From NCBI GenBank assembly GCA_030533445.1, contig JARPUW010000328.1, positions 1-64,000 of the forward strand: a stretch of DNA of 64,000 nucleotides. Direction: 5' to 3'. The stretch comes from Cyprinodon diabolis (lineage: Eukaryota > Chordata > Actinopteri > Cyprinodontiformes > Cyprinodontidae). Made by a program: the position numbers and the translations under genes. Below are positions 47,830-61,700 of the stretch, in pieces. Positions within the stretch are counted from its first letter, which is position 1, and each line of letters starts with the position of its first letter. The notes under the pieces were generated by a model. It was not told the DNA's origin. It did not search any database and saw only the letters and a list, made by a program, of their open reading frames with translations.

Positions 47830-48923
47830 AATGAGCAATATGCCAGAATGTATGAGTGTGTATAAGGAAGAGGCTTTTATTCTGTAGAGTCCTTGTAGTC
47901 TTATTTTGAAAGTCTATCATGAATGTGCATCAAAAGATGGGTCACGCCCAGCAGTGATATAGAATCCATTTCCAAATGTTAAATCACTGGTTTTCCATGT
48001 TATTAGGTGAATAGTTGCTGTATTACAGAGTAAATGGGAGACTTTTATTGTGAAATTTGCTCTGGGTGTGTTTTGAAAAGGTCACTAGAGTCTAATAAAA
48101 ACAACCTGGAAGAGTTTGGGTCATAATGTTGAGCCATTTGCATCAATTAATGCATTAGTATAATCTAGAGGCTTTTATTTTGTAGGGTCCCTGGAGTCTT
48201 ATTTTGAAAGTCCAACAGAGTTGTGTTTATAGAAAATGTTCAGACCCGTCAATGATAGTTGATTACTTTCCAATCGTTAAATCACTCTTTTTCCATGTTA
48301 TTAGGGCAGTAGATGAAGCGGAAATGGGAGGCTTTTATTTTGAAATTTGCTACAGGGTGTGTTTTAAACAGTCTCCTAGAGTCTATTCTCTAAAACGGGG
48401 TTGAGTTTGGGTCATAATGTTGAGCCATATAGGGCAATAAATATATGTAAAAAATATAGAGGCTTTTATTTTGTAGGGTCCCTGGAGTCTTATTTTGAAA
48501 GTCTATCAGTGCTGAGTGGCAAGGGAAGTGTCATGGACAGCAGTCATATAGTATCCATTTCCCAATGTTAAATCAGTCCTTTCACCCTCCATTAGATTAA
48601 TATGTGCTGTTTAAAACAGCAGAGGTAAAATCTGTTTGAAGCTTGGTAACCTTGACAACGCTTAACGAGCCTCTCACTGACACAGACAACAGCTGCACTC
48701 ACTATTGGTTTCTTCTTCCCAGGCTTTTTTGTATGGGAAGAACGGCACCGAACAAACGACTACTGATCAAAAACCGTATGAGTTATTCAAAAAACATTTT
48801 CACCATGAGCATCAGCAATCCTTCGACTCCAACTATACCAACTTTGGTGTATGTGTGTCATTCAGAAAAATATTTATGACGAGTTGAAAACACATAGTCT
48901 GATTCGTTTCTCTCCCATCTTCA

Positions 48924-51900
48924 GCTCAAAAAGAATAGAGAAAGGCTGAAACTCTCATCGACTTTAGGTTGGTCTGGACGGTTTTTAAGGAAAAGTATTA
49001 ATCCTACCGTAATTCCGAAGACATTGTGTGAGTCCAGAGGTTTCAGTCTACAAACTGACCAAAAATGGTGACTGTAGCTCCAAATATGTGGCCGTGAGGG
49101 CGAGAATAAGATGTTTGATCTTAAAAGAATGGCCGCCTCACACTAAGATTTCAGCAGCTGCACTCTAGCAGGCTGCTGCAGAAGCTAACTGTCAGCTAGC
49201 TTCCAGGTGCTTACCCTCCGAACAAACGACTGCTGAGCAAAAACCGTAAAAGATATCTGAAAAATTCTTTCAGTGAAAGCAACATCTATCCTTTGTCTCA
49301 GACTGGGGTAACCTTCATGTCTGTAGGTCTTTCACAACCCAAAACGAAGCACAAACAAAATGGTTGGCCCACCTGCTCCTCCCTTTGTTTGAACTGCAGG
49401 ACCTCACTCTCACTCACCTTTTAGCTGCTAAAGCACCCCTCCGAACAAACGACTGCTGAGTAAAAACCGTAAAAGGTATCTGAAAAATTATTTTTATCTA
49501 AGCGACAGCTATATCTTGTCTTCAATTGGAGTAACTTTCATGGCTGTAGGTCATCTACAACCTGAATGGGAAGAGAAAGAAAAAGAAAAAACGTTTTGTC
49601 ACACCTGATCTTCTAATTGAGCTAGCTGCAGCAGGACACTCTCCCCCAGCTTTCAGCTGCTTAAAATGTCCTCCGAACAAACGACTGCTGAGCAAAAACC
49701 GTATGAGTTATTCAAAATATTTTTTCACCGTGAGCGTCAGCCATCCTTCGACTCCAACTATGCCAACTTTGGTGTATGTGTGTCATTCAGAAAAATATTT
49801 ATGACGAGTTTAAAACACATAGTCTGATTCGTTTTTCTCCCCTCTTCTGCTCCAAAACCAATGAAAAACGGCTCTGATTTTCATCGACTTTAGGTCGGTC
49901 TGGAGGGTTTTTAAGGAAAAGTATTAATCCTACCGTAATTCCGAAGATATTGTGTGGGTCCAGAGATTTCAGTCTACAAACTGACCAAAAATGGTGACTC
50001 TAGCTATAAATATGTGGCCGTGAGGGCGAGTTTAAAATGTTTTTTTTGTGTTTAAAAAACGCCTGCCTCACACTCTAGCTTTTCAGTTGCTCCACTCTAG
50101 CAGGCTGGATTTTGCTAAAACTTTGTGGCGCTTGAGGTCTGATTATACAAAAACCGTAGCAGTTATCAACATACCGTCTTCAGTTTTAAATAGACGAAGG
50201 ATTTATCTACAAACTGAGCTTCAAACTGTTTTTCTAGGTGAATGTATGCCGACACAGTGAAGTGCTGTTTTTTATGCTTTTTTTTTCCTCTCCCCATTCA
50301 TTTCCTATGGGATTTTTTTGCGACGTTTTCGCTAATAATTCGCAAACCTTCGGACTAATGAGAAAGTTTTATACAAGCACACATCACCCCATTGGTCCCG
50401 ACGCGTGTGCCAACTTTGGGCCCGATCCGCCAAACCGTGCGGGACTAGTTACGTGCCGAAGTTTTGGGTATACGGGAGAATTATAATAACTAGAAAATTT
50501 CTAAAGAAATTTTGAGGGGGGCCACCTACTGCCCGTCTGGGGAACCGGGCCAATACGGCCCTGGCAAGTGACGTCGGGGCTCCCCAGACCAACTGCTTAC
50601 GCCTTTGAGGGCTGCTGAGGGAAGGAAAGAGGGCAAGTTCATGGGCAAAGAGAGCTGTGTGCCACTTGTGCTGAAATCTGGGAAATAGACGTGCACAGAG
50701 TATGATGCACAAGGGTAATATGGGTTGTCCATATTGAAACACAGTGGGTAAAGCCCAGTTGGCGGGCTTCGCCCGCCTGCTAGGAGCCATCTCAGTGAAG
50801 AAAAAAATCACCAATGGCGGGCTCTGCCCGCCTTCTAAGAGCCATTGCAGTGATGAAATCACCAATGGCGGGCTCCGCCCGCCTGCTAAGAGCCATTGCA
50901 GTGATGTAATCACCTTTGGCGGGCTCCGCCCGCCTGTTACCATTGGCGGGCTCCGCCCGCCTTCTAAGAGCCATTGCAGTGATGAAATCACCAATGGCAA
51001 TGAGCAATATGCCAGAATGTATGAGTGTGTATAAGGAAGAGGCTTTTATTCTGTAGAGTCCTTGTAGTCTTATTTTGAAAGTCTATCATGAATGTGCATC
51101 AAAAGATGGGTCACGCCCAGCAGTGATATAGAATCCATTTCCAAATGTTAAATCACTGGTTTTCCATGTTATTAGGTGAATAGTTGCTGTATTACAGAGT
51201 AAATGGGAGACTTTTATTGTGAAATTTGCTCTGGGGTGTGTTTTGAAAAGGTCACTAGAGTCTAATAAAAACAACCTGGAAGAGTTTGGGTCATAATGTT
51301 GAGCCATTTGCATCAATTAATGCATTACTATAATCTAGAGGCTTTTATTTTGTAGGGTCCCTGGAGTCTTATTTTGAAAGTCCAACAGAGTTGTGTTTAT
51401 AGAAAATGTTCAGACCCGTCAATGATAGTTGATTACTTTCCAATCGTTAAATCACTCTTTTTCCATGTTATTAGGGCAGTAGATGAAGCGGAAATGGGAG
51501 GCTTTTATTTTGAAATTTGCTATAGGGTGTGTTTTAAACAGTCTCCTAGAGTCTATTCTCTAAAACGGGGTTGAGTTTGGGTCATAATGTTGAGCCATAT
51601 AGAGCAATAAATATATGTAAAAAATATAGAGGCTTTTATTTTGTAGGGTCCCTGGAGTCTTATTTTGAAAGTCTATCAGTGCTGAGTGGCAAGGGAAGTG
51701 TCATGTACAGCAGTCATATAGTATCCATTTCCCAATGTTAAATCAGTCCTTTCACCCTCCATTAGATTAATATGTGCTGTTTAAAACAGCAGAGGTAAAA
51801 TCTGTTTGAAGCTTGGTAACCTTGACAACGCTTAACGAGCCTCTCACTGACACAGACAACAGCTGCACTCACTATTGGTTTCTTCTTCCCAGGCTTTTTT

Positions 51901-52093
51901 GTATGGGAAGAACGGCACCGAACAAACGACTACTGATCAAAAACCGTATGAGTTATTCAAAAAACATTTTCACCATGAGCATCAGCAATCCTTCGACTCC
52001 AACTATACCAACTTTGGTGTATGTGTGTCATTCAGAAAAATATTTATGACGAGTTGAAAACACATAGTCTGATTCGTTTTTCTCCCATCTTCA
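48924..52093 (+). repeat. Satellite unit 16 (3,170 bp)
   Basis: No minisatellite copy; five intact hairpins (50761-50998); A+T block about 51039-51807 of the unit 3 and 9 subtype. The first half is the unit 13 subtype. One extra T lies in the T-run near 50041. The pair 15-16 mirrors the pair 12-13 through the first half of the second member and then diverges. Confidence 0.96.
50761..50998. repeat. Hairpin cluster, 5 intact hairpins (unit 16)
   Basis: Same as the unit 2 reference. Confidence 0.93.
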
Positions 52094-53663
52094 GCTCAAA
52101 AAGAATGGAGAAAGGCTGAAACTCTCATCCACTTTAGGTTGGTCTGGAGGGTTTTTAAGGCAAAGTATTAATCCTACCGTAATTCCGAAGACATTGTGTG
52201 AGTCCAGAGGTTTCAGTCTACAAACTGACCAAAAATGGTGACTGTAGCTCCAAATATGTGGCCGTGAGGGCGAGAATAAGATGTTTGATCTTAAAAAATG
52301 GCCGCCTCACACTAAGATTTCAGCAGCTGCACTCTAGCAGGCTGCTGCAGAAGCTAACTGTCAACTAGCTTCCAGGTGCTTACCCTCCGAACAAACGACT
52401 GCTGAGCAAAAACCGTAAAAGATATCTGAAAAATTCTTTCAGTGAAAGCAACATCTATCCTTTGTCTCAGACTGGGGTAACCTTCATGTCTGTAGGTCTT
52501 TCACAACCCAAAACGAAGCACAAACAAAATGGTTGGCCCACCTGCTCCTCCCTTTGTTTGAACTGCAGGACCTCACTCTCACTCACCTTTTAGCTGCTAA
52601 AGCACCCCTCCGAACAAACGACTGCTGAGTAAAAACCGTAAAAGGTATCTGAAAAATTCTTTTTATCTAAGCGACAGCTATATCTTGTCTTCAATTGGAG
52701 TAACTTTCATGGCTGTAGGTCATCTACAAACTGAATGGGAAGAGAAAGAAAAAGAAAAAACGTTTCATCACACCTAAGCTTCTAATTGAGCTAGCTGCAG
52801 CAGGTCACTGTCACTCAGCTTTCAGGTGCTTAAAATGTCCTCCGAACAAACGACTGCTGAGCAAAAACCGTATGAGTTATTCAAAAAATTTTTTCACCGT
52901 GAGCGTCAGTCATCCTTCGACTCCAACTATGCCAACTTTGGTGTATGTGTGTCATTCAGAAAAATATTTATGACGAGTTTAAAACACATAGTCGGATTCG
53001 TTTTTCTCCCCTCTTCTGCTCCAAAACCAATGAAAAACGGCTCTGATTTTCATCGACTTTAGGTCGGTCTGGAGGGTTTTTAAGGAAAAGTATTAATCCT
53101 ACCGTAATTCCGAAGATATTGTGTGGGTCCAGAGATTTCAGTCTACAAACTGACCAAAAATGGTGACTCTAGCTATAAATATGTGGCCGTGAGGGCGAGT
53201 TTAAAATGTTTTTTTGTGTTTAAAAAACGCCTGCCTCACACTCTAGCTTTTCAGTTGCTCCACTCTAGCAGGCTGGATTTTGCTAAAACTTTGTGGCGCT
53301 TGAGGTCTGATTATACAAAAACCGTAGCAGTTATCAACATACCGTCTTCAGTTTTAAATAGACGAAGGATTTATCTACAAACTGAGCTTCAAACTGTTTT
53401 TCTAGGTGAATGTATGCCGACACAGTGAAGTGCTGTTTTTTATGCTTTTTTTTTCCTCTCCCCATTCATTTCCTATGGGATTTTTTTGCGACGTTTTCGC
53501 TAATAATTCGCAAACCTTCGGACTAATGAGAAAGTTTTATACAAGCACACATCACCCCATTGGTCCCGACGCGTGTGCCAACTTTGGGCCCGATCCGCCA
53601 AACCGTGCGGGACTAGTTACGCGCCGAAGTTTTGGGTATACGGGAGAATTATAATAATAATAA

Positions 53664-53724
53664 TACGCGGAATAAATATGTGCAATAGTAGTAGGTGGGC
53701 CATGCCTTCGGCATGTGGCCCCCC
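53664..53724 (+). repeat. Hairpin minisatellite, 1 copy (unit 17)
   Basis: Single copy with a unique exit: CCCCCCAATAACTAG instead of CCCCCCAACTAG. The AATAACTAG exit equals the junction in units with no copy. Confidence 0.95.
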
Positions 53725-54000
53725 AATAACTAGAAAATTTCTAAAGAAATTTTGAGGGGGGCCACCTACTGCCCGTCTGGGGAACCGGGCCAATACGGCC
53801 CTGGCAAGTGACGTCGGGGCTCCCCAGACCAACTGCTTACGCCTTTGAGGGCTGCTGAGGGAAGGAAAGAGGGCAAGTTCATGGGCAAAGAGAGCTGTGT
53901 GCCACTTGTGCTGAAATCTGGGAAATAGACGTGCACAGCGTATGATGCACAAGGGTAATATGGGTTGTCCATATTGAAACACAGTGGGTAAAGCCCAGTT

Positions 54001-54160
54001 GGCGGGCTTCGCCCGCCTGCTGGGAGCCATCTCAGTGAAGAAAAAAATCACCAATGGCGGGCTCTGCCCGCCTTCTAAGAGCCATTGCAGTGATGAAATC
54101 ACCAATGGCGGGCTCCGCCCGCCTGCTAAGAGCCATTGCAGTGATGTAATCACCAATGGC
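54001..54160. repeat. Hairpin cluster, 3 hairpins (unit 17)
   Basis: Loops TTC, TCT, TCC, then GATGTAATCACCAATGGC. Hairpins 4 and 5 (78 bp) are missing, with the junction inside the shared AATCACC word. Confidence 0.93.
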
Positions 54161-56823
54161 AATGAGCAATATGCCAGAATGTATGAGTGTGTATAAGGAA
54201 GAGGCTTTTATTCTGTAGAGTCCTTGTAGTCTTATTTTGAAAGTCTATCATGAATGTGCATCAAAAGATGGGTCACGCCCAGCAGTGATATAGAATCCAT
54301 TTCCAAATGTTAAATCACTGGTTTTCCATGTTATTAGGTGAATAGTTGCTGTATTACAGAGTAAATGGGAGACTTTTATTGTGAAATTTGCTCTGGGGTG
54401 TGTTTTGAAAAGGTCACTAGAGTGTAATAAAAACAACCTGGAAGAGTTTGGGTCATAATGTTGAGCCATTTGCATCAATTAATGCATTAGTATAATCTAG
54501 AGGCTTTTATTTTGTAGGGTCCCTGGAGTCTTATTTTGAAAGTCCAACAGAGTTGTGTTTATAGAAAATGTTCAGACCCGTCAATGATAGTTGATTACTT
54601 TCCAATCGTTAAATCACTCTTTTTCCATGTTATTAGGGCAGTAGATGAAGCGGAAATGGGAGGCTTTTATTTTGAAATTTGCTATAGGGTGTGTTTTAAA
54701 CAGTCTCCTAGAGTCTATTCTCTAAAACGGGGTTGAGTTTCGGTCATAATGTTGAGCCATATAGGGCAATAAATATATGTAAAAAATATAGAGGCTTTTA
54801 TTTTGTAGGGTCCCTGGAGTCTTATTTTGAAAGTCTATCAGTGCTGAGTGGCAAGGGAAGTGTCATGGACAGCAGTCATATAGTATCCATTTCCCAATGT
54901 TAAATCAGTCCTTTCACCCTCCATTAGATTAATATGTGCTGTTTAAAACAGCAGAGGTAAAATCTATTTGAAGCTTGGTAACCTTGACAACGCTTAACGA
55001 GCCTCTCACTGACACAGACAACAGCTGCACTCACTATTGGTTTCTTCTTCCCAGGCTTTTTTGTATGGGAAGAACGGCACCGAACAAACGACTACTCATC
55101 AAAAACCGTATGAGTTATTCAAAAAACATTTTCACCATGAGCATCAGCAATCCTTCGACTCCAACTATACCAACTTTGGTGTATGTGTGTCATTCAGAAA
55201 AATATTTATGACGAGTTGAAAACACATAGTCTGATTCGTTTCTCTCCCATCTTCAGCTCAAAAAGAATAGAGAAAGGCTGAAACTCTCATCGACTTTAGG
55301 TTGGTCTGGAGGGTTTTTAAGGAAAAGTATTAATCCTACCGTAATTCCGAAGACATTGTGTGAGTCCAGAGGTTTCAGTCTACAAACTGACCAAAAATGG
55401 TGACTGTAGCTCCAAATATGTGGCCGTGAGGGCGAGAATAAGATGTTTGATCTTAAAAAAATGGCCGCCTCACACTAAGATTTCAGCAGCTGCACTCTAG
55501 CAGGCTGCTGCAGAAGCTAACTGTCAGCTAGCTTCCAGGTGCTTACCCTCCGAACAAACGACTGCTGAGCAAAAACCGTAAAAGATATCTGAAAAATTCT
55601 TTCAGTGAAAGCAACATCTATCCTTTGTCTCAGACTGGGGTAACCTTCATGTCTGTAGGTCTTTCACAACCCAAAACGAAGCACAAACAAAATGGTTGGC
55701 CCACCTGCTCCTCCCTTTGTTTGAACTGCAGGACCTCACTCTCACTCACCTTTTAGCTGCTAAAGCACCCCTCCGAACAAACCACTGCTGAGTAAAAACC
55801 GTAAAAGGTATCTGAAAAATTCTTTTTATCTAAGCTACAGCTATATCTTGTCTTCAATTGGAGTAACTTTCATGGCTGTAGGTCATCTACAAACTGAATG
55901 GGAAGAGAAAGAAAAAGAAAAAACGTTTCATCACACCTAAGCTTCTAATTGAGCTAGCTGCAGCAGGTCACTGTCACTCAGCTTTCAGGTGCTTAAAATG
56001 TCCTCCGAACAAACGACTGCTGAGCAAAAACCGTATGAGTTATTCAAAAAATTTTTTCACCGTGAGCGTCAGTCATCCTTCGACTCCAACTATGCCAACT
56101 TTGGTGTATGTGTGTCATTCAGAAAAATATTTATGACGAGTTTAAAACACATAGTCTGATTCGTTTTTCTCCCCTCTTCTGCTCCAAAACCAATGAAAAA
56201 CGGCTCTGATTTTCATCGACTTTAGGTCGGTCTGGAGGGTTTTTAAGGAAAAGTATTAATCCTACCGTAATTCAGAAGATATTGTGTGGGTCCAGAGATT
56301 TCAGTCTACAAACTGACCAAAAATGGTGACTCTAGCTATAAATATGTGGCCGTGAGGGCGAGTTTAAAATGTTTTTTTGTGTTTAAAAAACGCCTGCCTC
56401 ACACTCTAGCTTTTCAGTTGCTCCACTCTAGCAGGCTGGATTTTGCTAAAACTTTGTGGCGCTTGAGGTCTGATTATACAAAAACCATAGCAGTTATCAA
56501 CATACCGTCTTCAGTTTTAAATAGACGAAGGATTTATCTACAAACTGAGCTTCAAACTGTTTTTCTAGGTGAATGTATGCCGACACAGTGAAGTGCTGTT
56601 TTTTATGCTTTTTTTTTCCTCTCCCCATTCATTTCCTATGGGATTTTTTTGCGACGTTTTCGCTAATAATTCGCAAACCTTCGGACTAATGAGAAAGTTT
56701 TATACAAGCACACATCACCCCATTGGTCCCGACGCGTGTGCCAACTTTGGGCCCGATCCGCCAAACCGTGCGGGACTAGTTACGCGCCGAAGTTTTGGGT
56801 ATACGGGAGAATTATAATAATAA

Positions 56824-57151
56824 TACGCGGAATAAATATGTGCAATAGTAGTAGGTGGGCCATGCCTTCGGCATGTGGCCCCCCAATAATAATACGCGGA
56901 ATAAATATGTGCAATAGTAGTAGGTGGGCCATGCCTTCGGCATGTGGCCCCCCAATAATACGCGGAATAAATATGTGCAATAGTAGTAGGTGGGCCATGC
57001 CTTCGGCATGTGGCCCCCCAATAATACGCGGAATAAATATGTGCAATAGTAGTAGGTGGGCCATGCCTTCGGCATGTGGCCCCCCAATAATACGCGGAAT
57101 AAATATGTGCAATAGTAGTAGGTGGGCCATGCCTTCGGCATGTGGCCCCCC
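56824..57151 (+). repeat. Hairpin minisatellite, 5 copies (unit 18)
   Basis: Copies start at 56824, 56893, 56959, 57025 and 57091 (spacings 69, 66, 66, 66). Largest array in the window. Unit 4, which shares the downstream half, has one copy. Confidence 0.95.
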
Positions 57152-57424
57152 AACTAGAAAATTTCTAAAGAAATTTTGAGGGGGGCCACCTACTGCCCGT
57201 CTGGGGAACAGGGCCAATACGGCCCTGGCAAGTGATGTCGGGGCTCCCCAGACCAACTGCTTACGCCTTTGAGGGCTGCTGAGGGAAGGAAAGAGGGCTA
57301 GGTCATGGGCAAAGAGAGCTGTGTGCCACTTGTGCTGAAATCTGGGAAATAGACGTGCACAGCGTATGATGCAAAAGGGTAATATGGGTTGTCCATATTG
57401 AACCGCAGTGGGTAAAGCTCAGTT

Positions 57425-57635
57425 GGTGGGCTCCGCCCGCCTGCTAGGAGCCCTTGCAGCGATGAAAAAAATCACCAATGGCGGGCTCTGCCCGCCTGCT
57501 AAGAGCCATTGCAGTGATGAAATCACCAATGGCGGGCTCCGCCCGCCTTCTAAGAGCCATTGCAGTGATGAAATCACCAATGGCGGGCTCCGCCCGCCTT
57601 CTAAGAGCCATTGCAGTGATGAAATTACAAATGGC
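57425..57635. repeat. Hairpin cluster, 4 hairpins (unit 18)
   Basis: Loops TCC (GGTGGGC arm), TCT, TCC, TCC at a regular 51-bp step after the first; the tail is ATTACAAATGGC. Confidence 0.93.
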
Positions 57636-58731
57636 AATGAGCAATATGCCAGAATGTATGAGTGTGTATAAGGAAGAGGCTTTTATTCTGTAGAGTCCCT
57701 GGAGTCTTATTTTGAAAGTCTATCATGGAAGTGCATCTAAAGATGGGTCATGCCCAGCAGTTATATAGAATCAATTTCCAAATGTTAAATCACTGGTTTT
57801 CCATGTTATTAGGTGAATAGTTGCTGTATTACAGAGTAAATGGGAGACTTTTATTGTGAAATTTGCTCTGGGTGTGTTTTGAAAAGGTCACTAGAGTCTA
57901 ATAAAAACAACCTGGAAGAGTTTGGGTCATAATGTTGAGCCATTTGCATCAATTAATGCATTAGTATAATCTAGAGGCTTTTATTTTGTAGGGTCGCTGG
58001 AGTCTTATTTTGAAAGTCCAACAGAGTTGTGTTTATAGAAAATGTTCAGACCCGTCAATGATAGTTGATTACTTTCCAATCGTTAAATCACTCTTTTTCC
58101 ATGTTATTAGGGCAGTAGATGAAGCGGAAATGGGAGGCTTTTATTTTGAAATTTGCTATAGGGTGTGTTTTAAACAGTCTCCTAGAGTCTATTCTCTAAA
58201 ACGGGGTTGAGTTTGGGTCATAATATTGAGCCATATAGGGCAATAAATATATGTAAAAAATATAGAGGCTTTTATTTTGTAGGGTCCCTGGAGTCTTATT
58301 TTGAAAGTCTATCAGTGCTGAGTGGCAAGGGAAGTGTCATGGACAGCAGTCATATAGTATCCATTTCCCAATGTTAAATCAGTCCTTTCACCCTCCATTA
58401 GATTAATATGTGCTGTTTAAAACAGCAGAGGTAAAATCTGTTTGAAGCTTGGTAACCTTGACAACGCTTAACGAGCCTCTCACTGACACAGACAACAGCT
58501 GCACTCACTATTGGTTTCTTCTTCCCAGGCTTTTTTGTATGGGAAGAACGGCAACGAAAACAAACGACTACTGATCAAAAACCGTATGAGTTATTCAAAA
58601 AACATTTTCACCATGAGCATCAGCAATCCTTCGACTCCAAGTATACCAACTTTGGTGTATGTGTGTCATTCAGAACATTATTTATGACGACTTGAAAACA
58701 CATAGTCTGATTCGTTTCTCTCCCATCTTCA

Positions 58732-61700
58732 GCTCAAAAAGAATGGAGAAAGGCTGAAACTCATCGACTTTAGGTTGGTCTGGAGGGTTTTTAAGGAAAA
58801 GTATTAATCCTACCGTAATTCCGAAGACATTGTGTGAGTCCAGAGGTTTCAGTCTACAAACTGACCAAAAATGGTGACTGTAGCTCCAAATATGTGGCCG
58901 TGAGGGCGAGAATAAGATGTTTGATCTTAAAAAAATGGCCGCCTCACACTAAGATTTCAGCAGCTGCACTCTAGCAGGCTGCTGCAGAAGCTAACTGTCA
59001 GCTAGCTTCCAGGTGCTTACCCTCCGAACAAACGACTGCTGAGCAAAAACCGTAAAAGATATCTGAAAAATTCTTTCAGTGAAAGCAACATCTATCCTTT
59101 GTCTCAGACTGGGGTAACCTTCATGTCTGTAGGTCTTTCACAACCCAAAACGAAGCACAAACAAAATGGTTGGCCCACCTGCTCCTCCCTTTGTTTGAAC
59201 TGCAGGACCTCACTCTCACTCACCTTTTAGCTGCTAAAGCACCCCTCCGAACAAACGACTGCTGAGTAAAAACCGTAAAAGGTGTCTGAAAAATTCTTTT
59301 TATCTAAGCGACAGCTATATCTTGTCTTCAATTGGAGTAACTTTCATGGCTGTAGGTCATCTACAAACTGAATGGGAAGAGAAAGAAAAAGAAAAAACGT
59401 TTCGTCACACATGAGCTTCTAATTGAGCTAGCTGCAGCAGGTCACTGTCACTCAGCTTTCAGGTGCTTAAAATGTCCTCCGAACAAACGACTGCTGAGCA
59501 AAAACCGTATGAGTTATTCAAAAAATTTTTTCACCGTGAGCGTCAGTCATCCTTCGACTCCAACTATGCCAACTTTGGTGTATGTGTGTCATTCAGAAAA
59601 ATATTTATGACGAGTTTAAAACACATAGTCGGATTCGTTTTTCTCCCCTCTTCTGCTCCAAAACCAATGAAAAACGGCTCTGATTTTCATCGACTTTAGG
59701 TCGGTCTGGAGGGTTTTTAAGGAAAAGTATTAATCCTACCGTAATTCCGAAGATATTGTGTGGGTCCAGAGATTTCAGTCTACAAACTGACCAAAAATGG
59801 TGACTCTAGCTATAAATATGTGGCCGTGAGGGCGAGTTTAAAATGTTTTTTTGTGTTTAAAAAACGCCTGCCTCACACTCTAGCTTTTCAGTTGCTCCAC
59901 TCTAGCAGGCTGGATTTTGCTAAAACTTTGTGGCGCTTGAGGTCTGATTATACAAAAACCGTAGCAGTTATCAACATACCGTCTTCAGTTTTAAATAGAC
60001 GAAGGATTTATCTACAAACTGAGCTTCAAACTGTTTTTCTAGGTGAATGTATGGCGACACAGTGAAGTGCTGTTTTTTATGCTTTTTTTTTCCTCTCCCC
60101 ATTCATTTCCTATGGGATTTTTTTGCGACGTTTTCGCTAATAATTCGCAAACCTTCGGACTAATGAGAAAGTTTTATACAAGCACACATCACCCCATTGG
60201 TCCCGACGCATGTGCCAACTTTGGGCCCGATCCGCCAAACCGTGCGGGACTAGTTACGCGCCGAAGTTTTGGGTATACGGGAGAATTATAATAACTAGAA
60301 AATTTCTAAAGAAATTTTGAGGGGGGCCACCTACTGCCCGTCTGGGGAACCGGGCCAATACGGCCCTGGCAAGTGACTTCGGGGCTCCCCAGACCAACTG
60401 CTTACGCCTTTGAGGGCTGCTGAGGGAAGGAAAGAGGGCAAGTTTATGGGCAAAGAGAGCTGTGTGCCACTTGTGCTGAAATCTGGGAAATAGACGTGCA
60501 CAGCGTATGATGCACAAGGGTAATATGGGTTGTCCATATTGAAACACAGTGGGTAAAACCCAGTTTGCGGGCTTCGCCCGCCTTCTGGGATCCATCTCAG
60601 TGAAGAAAAAAATCACCAATGGCGGGCTCTGCCCGCCTTCTAAGAGCCATTGCAGTGATGAAATCACCAATGGCGGGCTCCGCCCGCCTGCTAAGAGCCA
60701 TTGCAGTGATGTAATCACCTTTGGCGGGCTCCGCCCGCCTGTTACCATTGGCGGGCTCCGCCCGCCTTCTAAGAGCCATTGCAGTGATGAAATCACCAAT
60801 GGCAATGAGCAATATGCCAGAATGTATAAGTGTGTATAAGGAAGAGGCTTTTATTCTGTAGAGTCCTTGTAGTCTTATTTTGAAAGTCTATCATGAATGT
60901 GCATCAAAAGATGGGTCACGCCCAGCAGTGATATAGAATCCATTTCCAAATGTGAAATCACTGGTTTTCCATGTTATTAGGTGAATAGTTGCTGTATTAC
61001 AGAGTAAATGGGAGACTTTTATTGTGAAATTTGCTCTGGGTGTGTTTTGAAAAGGTCACTAGAGTCTAATAAAAACAACCTGGAAGAGTTTGGGTCATAA
61101 TGTTGAGCCATTTGCATCAATTAATGCATTAGTATAATCTAGAGGCTTTTATTTTGTAGGGTCCCTGGAGTCTTATTTTGAAAGTCCAACAGAGTTGTGT
61201 TTATAGAAAATGTTCAGACCCGTCAATGATAGTTGATTACTTTCCAATCGTTAAATCACTCTTTTTCCATGTTATTAGGGCAGTAGATGAAGCGGAAATG
61301 GGAGGCTTTTATTTTGAAATTTGCTATAGGGTGTGTTTTAAACAGTCTCCTAGAGTCTATTCTCTAAAACGGGGTTGAGTTTGGGTCATAATGTTGAGCC
61401 ATATAGGGCAATAAATATATGTAAAAAATATAGAGGCTTTTATTTTGTAGGGTCCCTGGAGTCTTATTTTGAAAGTCTATCAGTGCTGAGTGGCAAGGGA
61501 AGTGTCATGGACAGCAGTCATATAGTATCCATTTCCCAATGTTAAATCAGTCCTTTCACCCTCCATTAGATTAATATGTGCTGTTTAAAACAGCAGAGGT
61601 AAAATCTGTTTGAAGCTTGGTAACCTTGACAACGCTTAACGAGCCTCTCACTGACACAGACAACAGCTGCACTCACTATTGGTTTCTTCTTCCCAGGCTT

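Larger units (their letters stand above)
45689..48923 (+). repeat. Satellite unit 15 (3,235 bp)
   Basis: One minisatellite copy (47258-47318); five intact hairpins (47592-47829); A+T block about 47870-48637 with GCTACAGGG as in unit 12. The first half is the unit 6 and 12 subtype. A C-to-G change gives CGTCTTGAG at 46935, and the CpG cluster reads TTAGGTGCC instead of TTACGCGCC. Confidence 0.96.
52094..55255 (+). repeat. Satellite unit 17 (3,162 bp)
   Basis: One minisatellite copy (53664-53724), uniquely followed by CCAATAACTAG instead of CCAACTAG. The hairpin cluster is reduced to three (54001-54160), a 78-bp loss relative to the five-hairpin form. A+T block about 54201-54969. The start is of the unit 4 and 10 type; private changes include GTCAACTAGC near 52361 and TTTCGGTCATAATG near 54738. 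Confidence 0.96.
55256..58731 (+). repeat. Satellite unit 18 (3,476 bp), longest unit
   Basis: Five minisatellite copies (56824-57151) make this the longest unit although the hairpin cluster has four hairpins (57425-57635). The second half carries the unit 4 variants (GGAACAGGGCC, GCAAAAGGG, GTTATATAGAATC, GCAACGAAAAC). A+T block about 57676-58443. Private: AACCACTGC and AAGCTACAGC in the monomers and TTCAGAAG near 56273. Confidence 0.96.

Noticed and set aside
56824..57151. CRISPR-like regular repeat
   Set aside because: Copies are contiguous with only (AAT)n linkers and no unique spacers; no cas-like gene; eukaryotic context.
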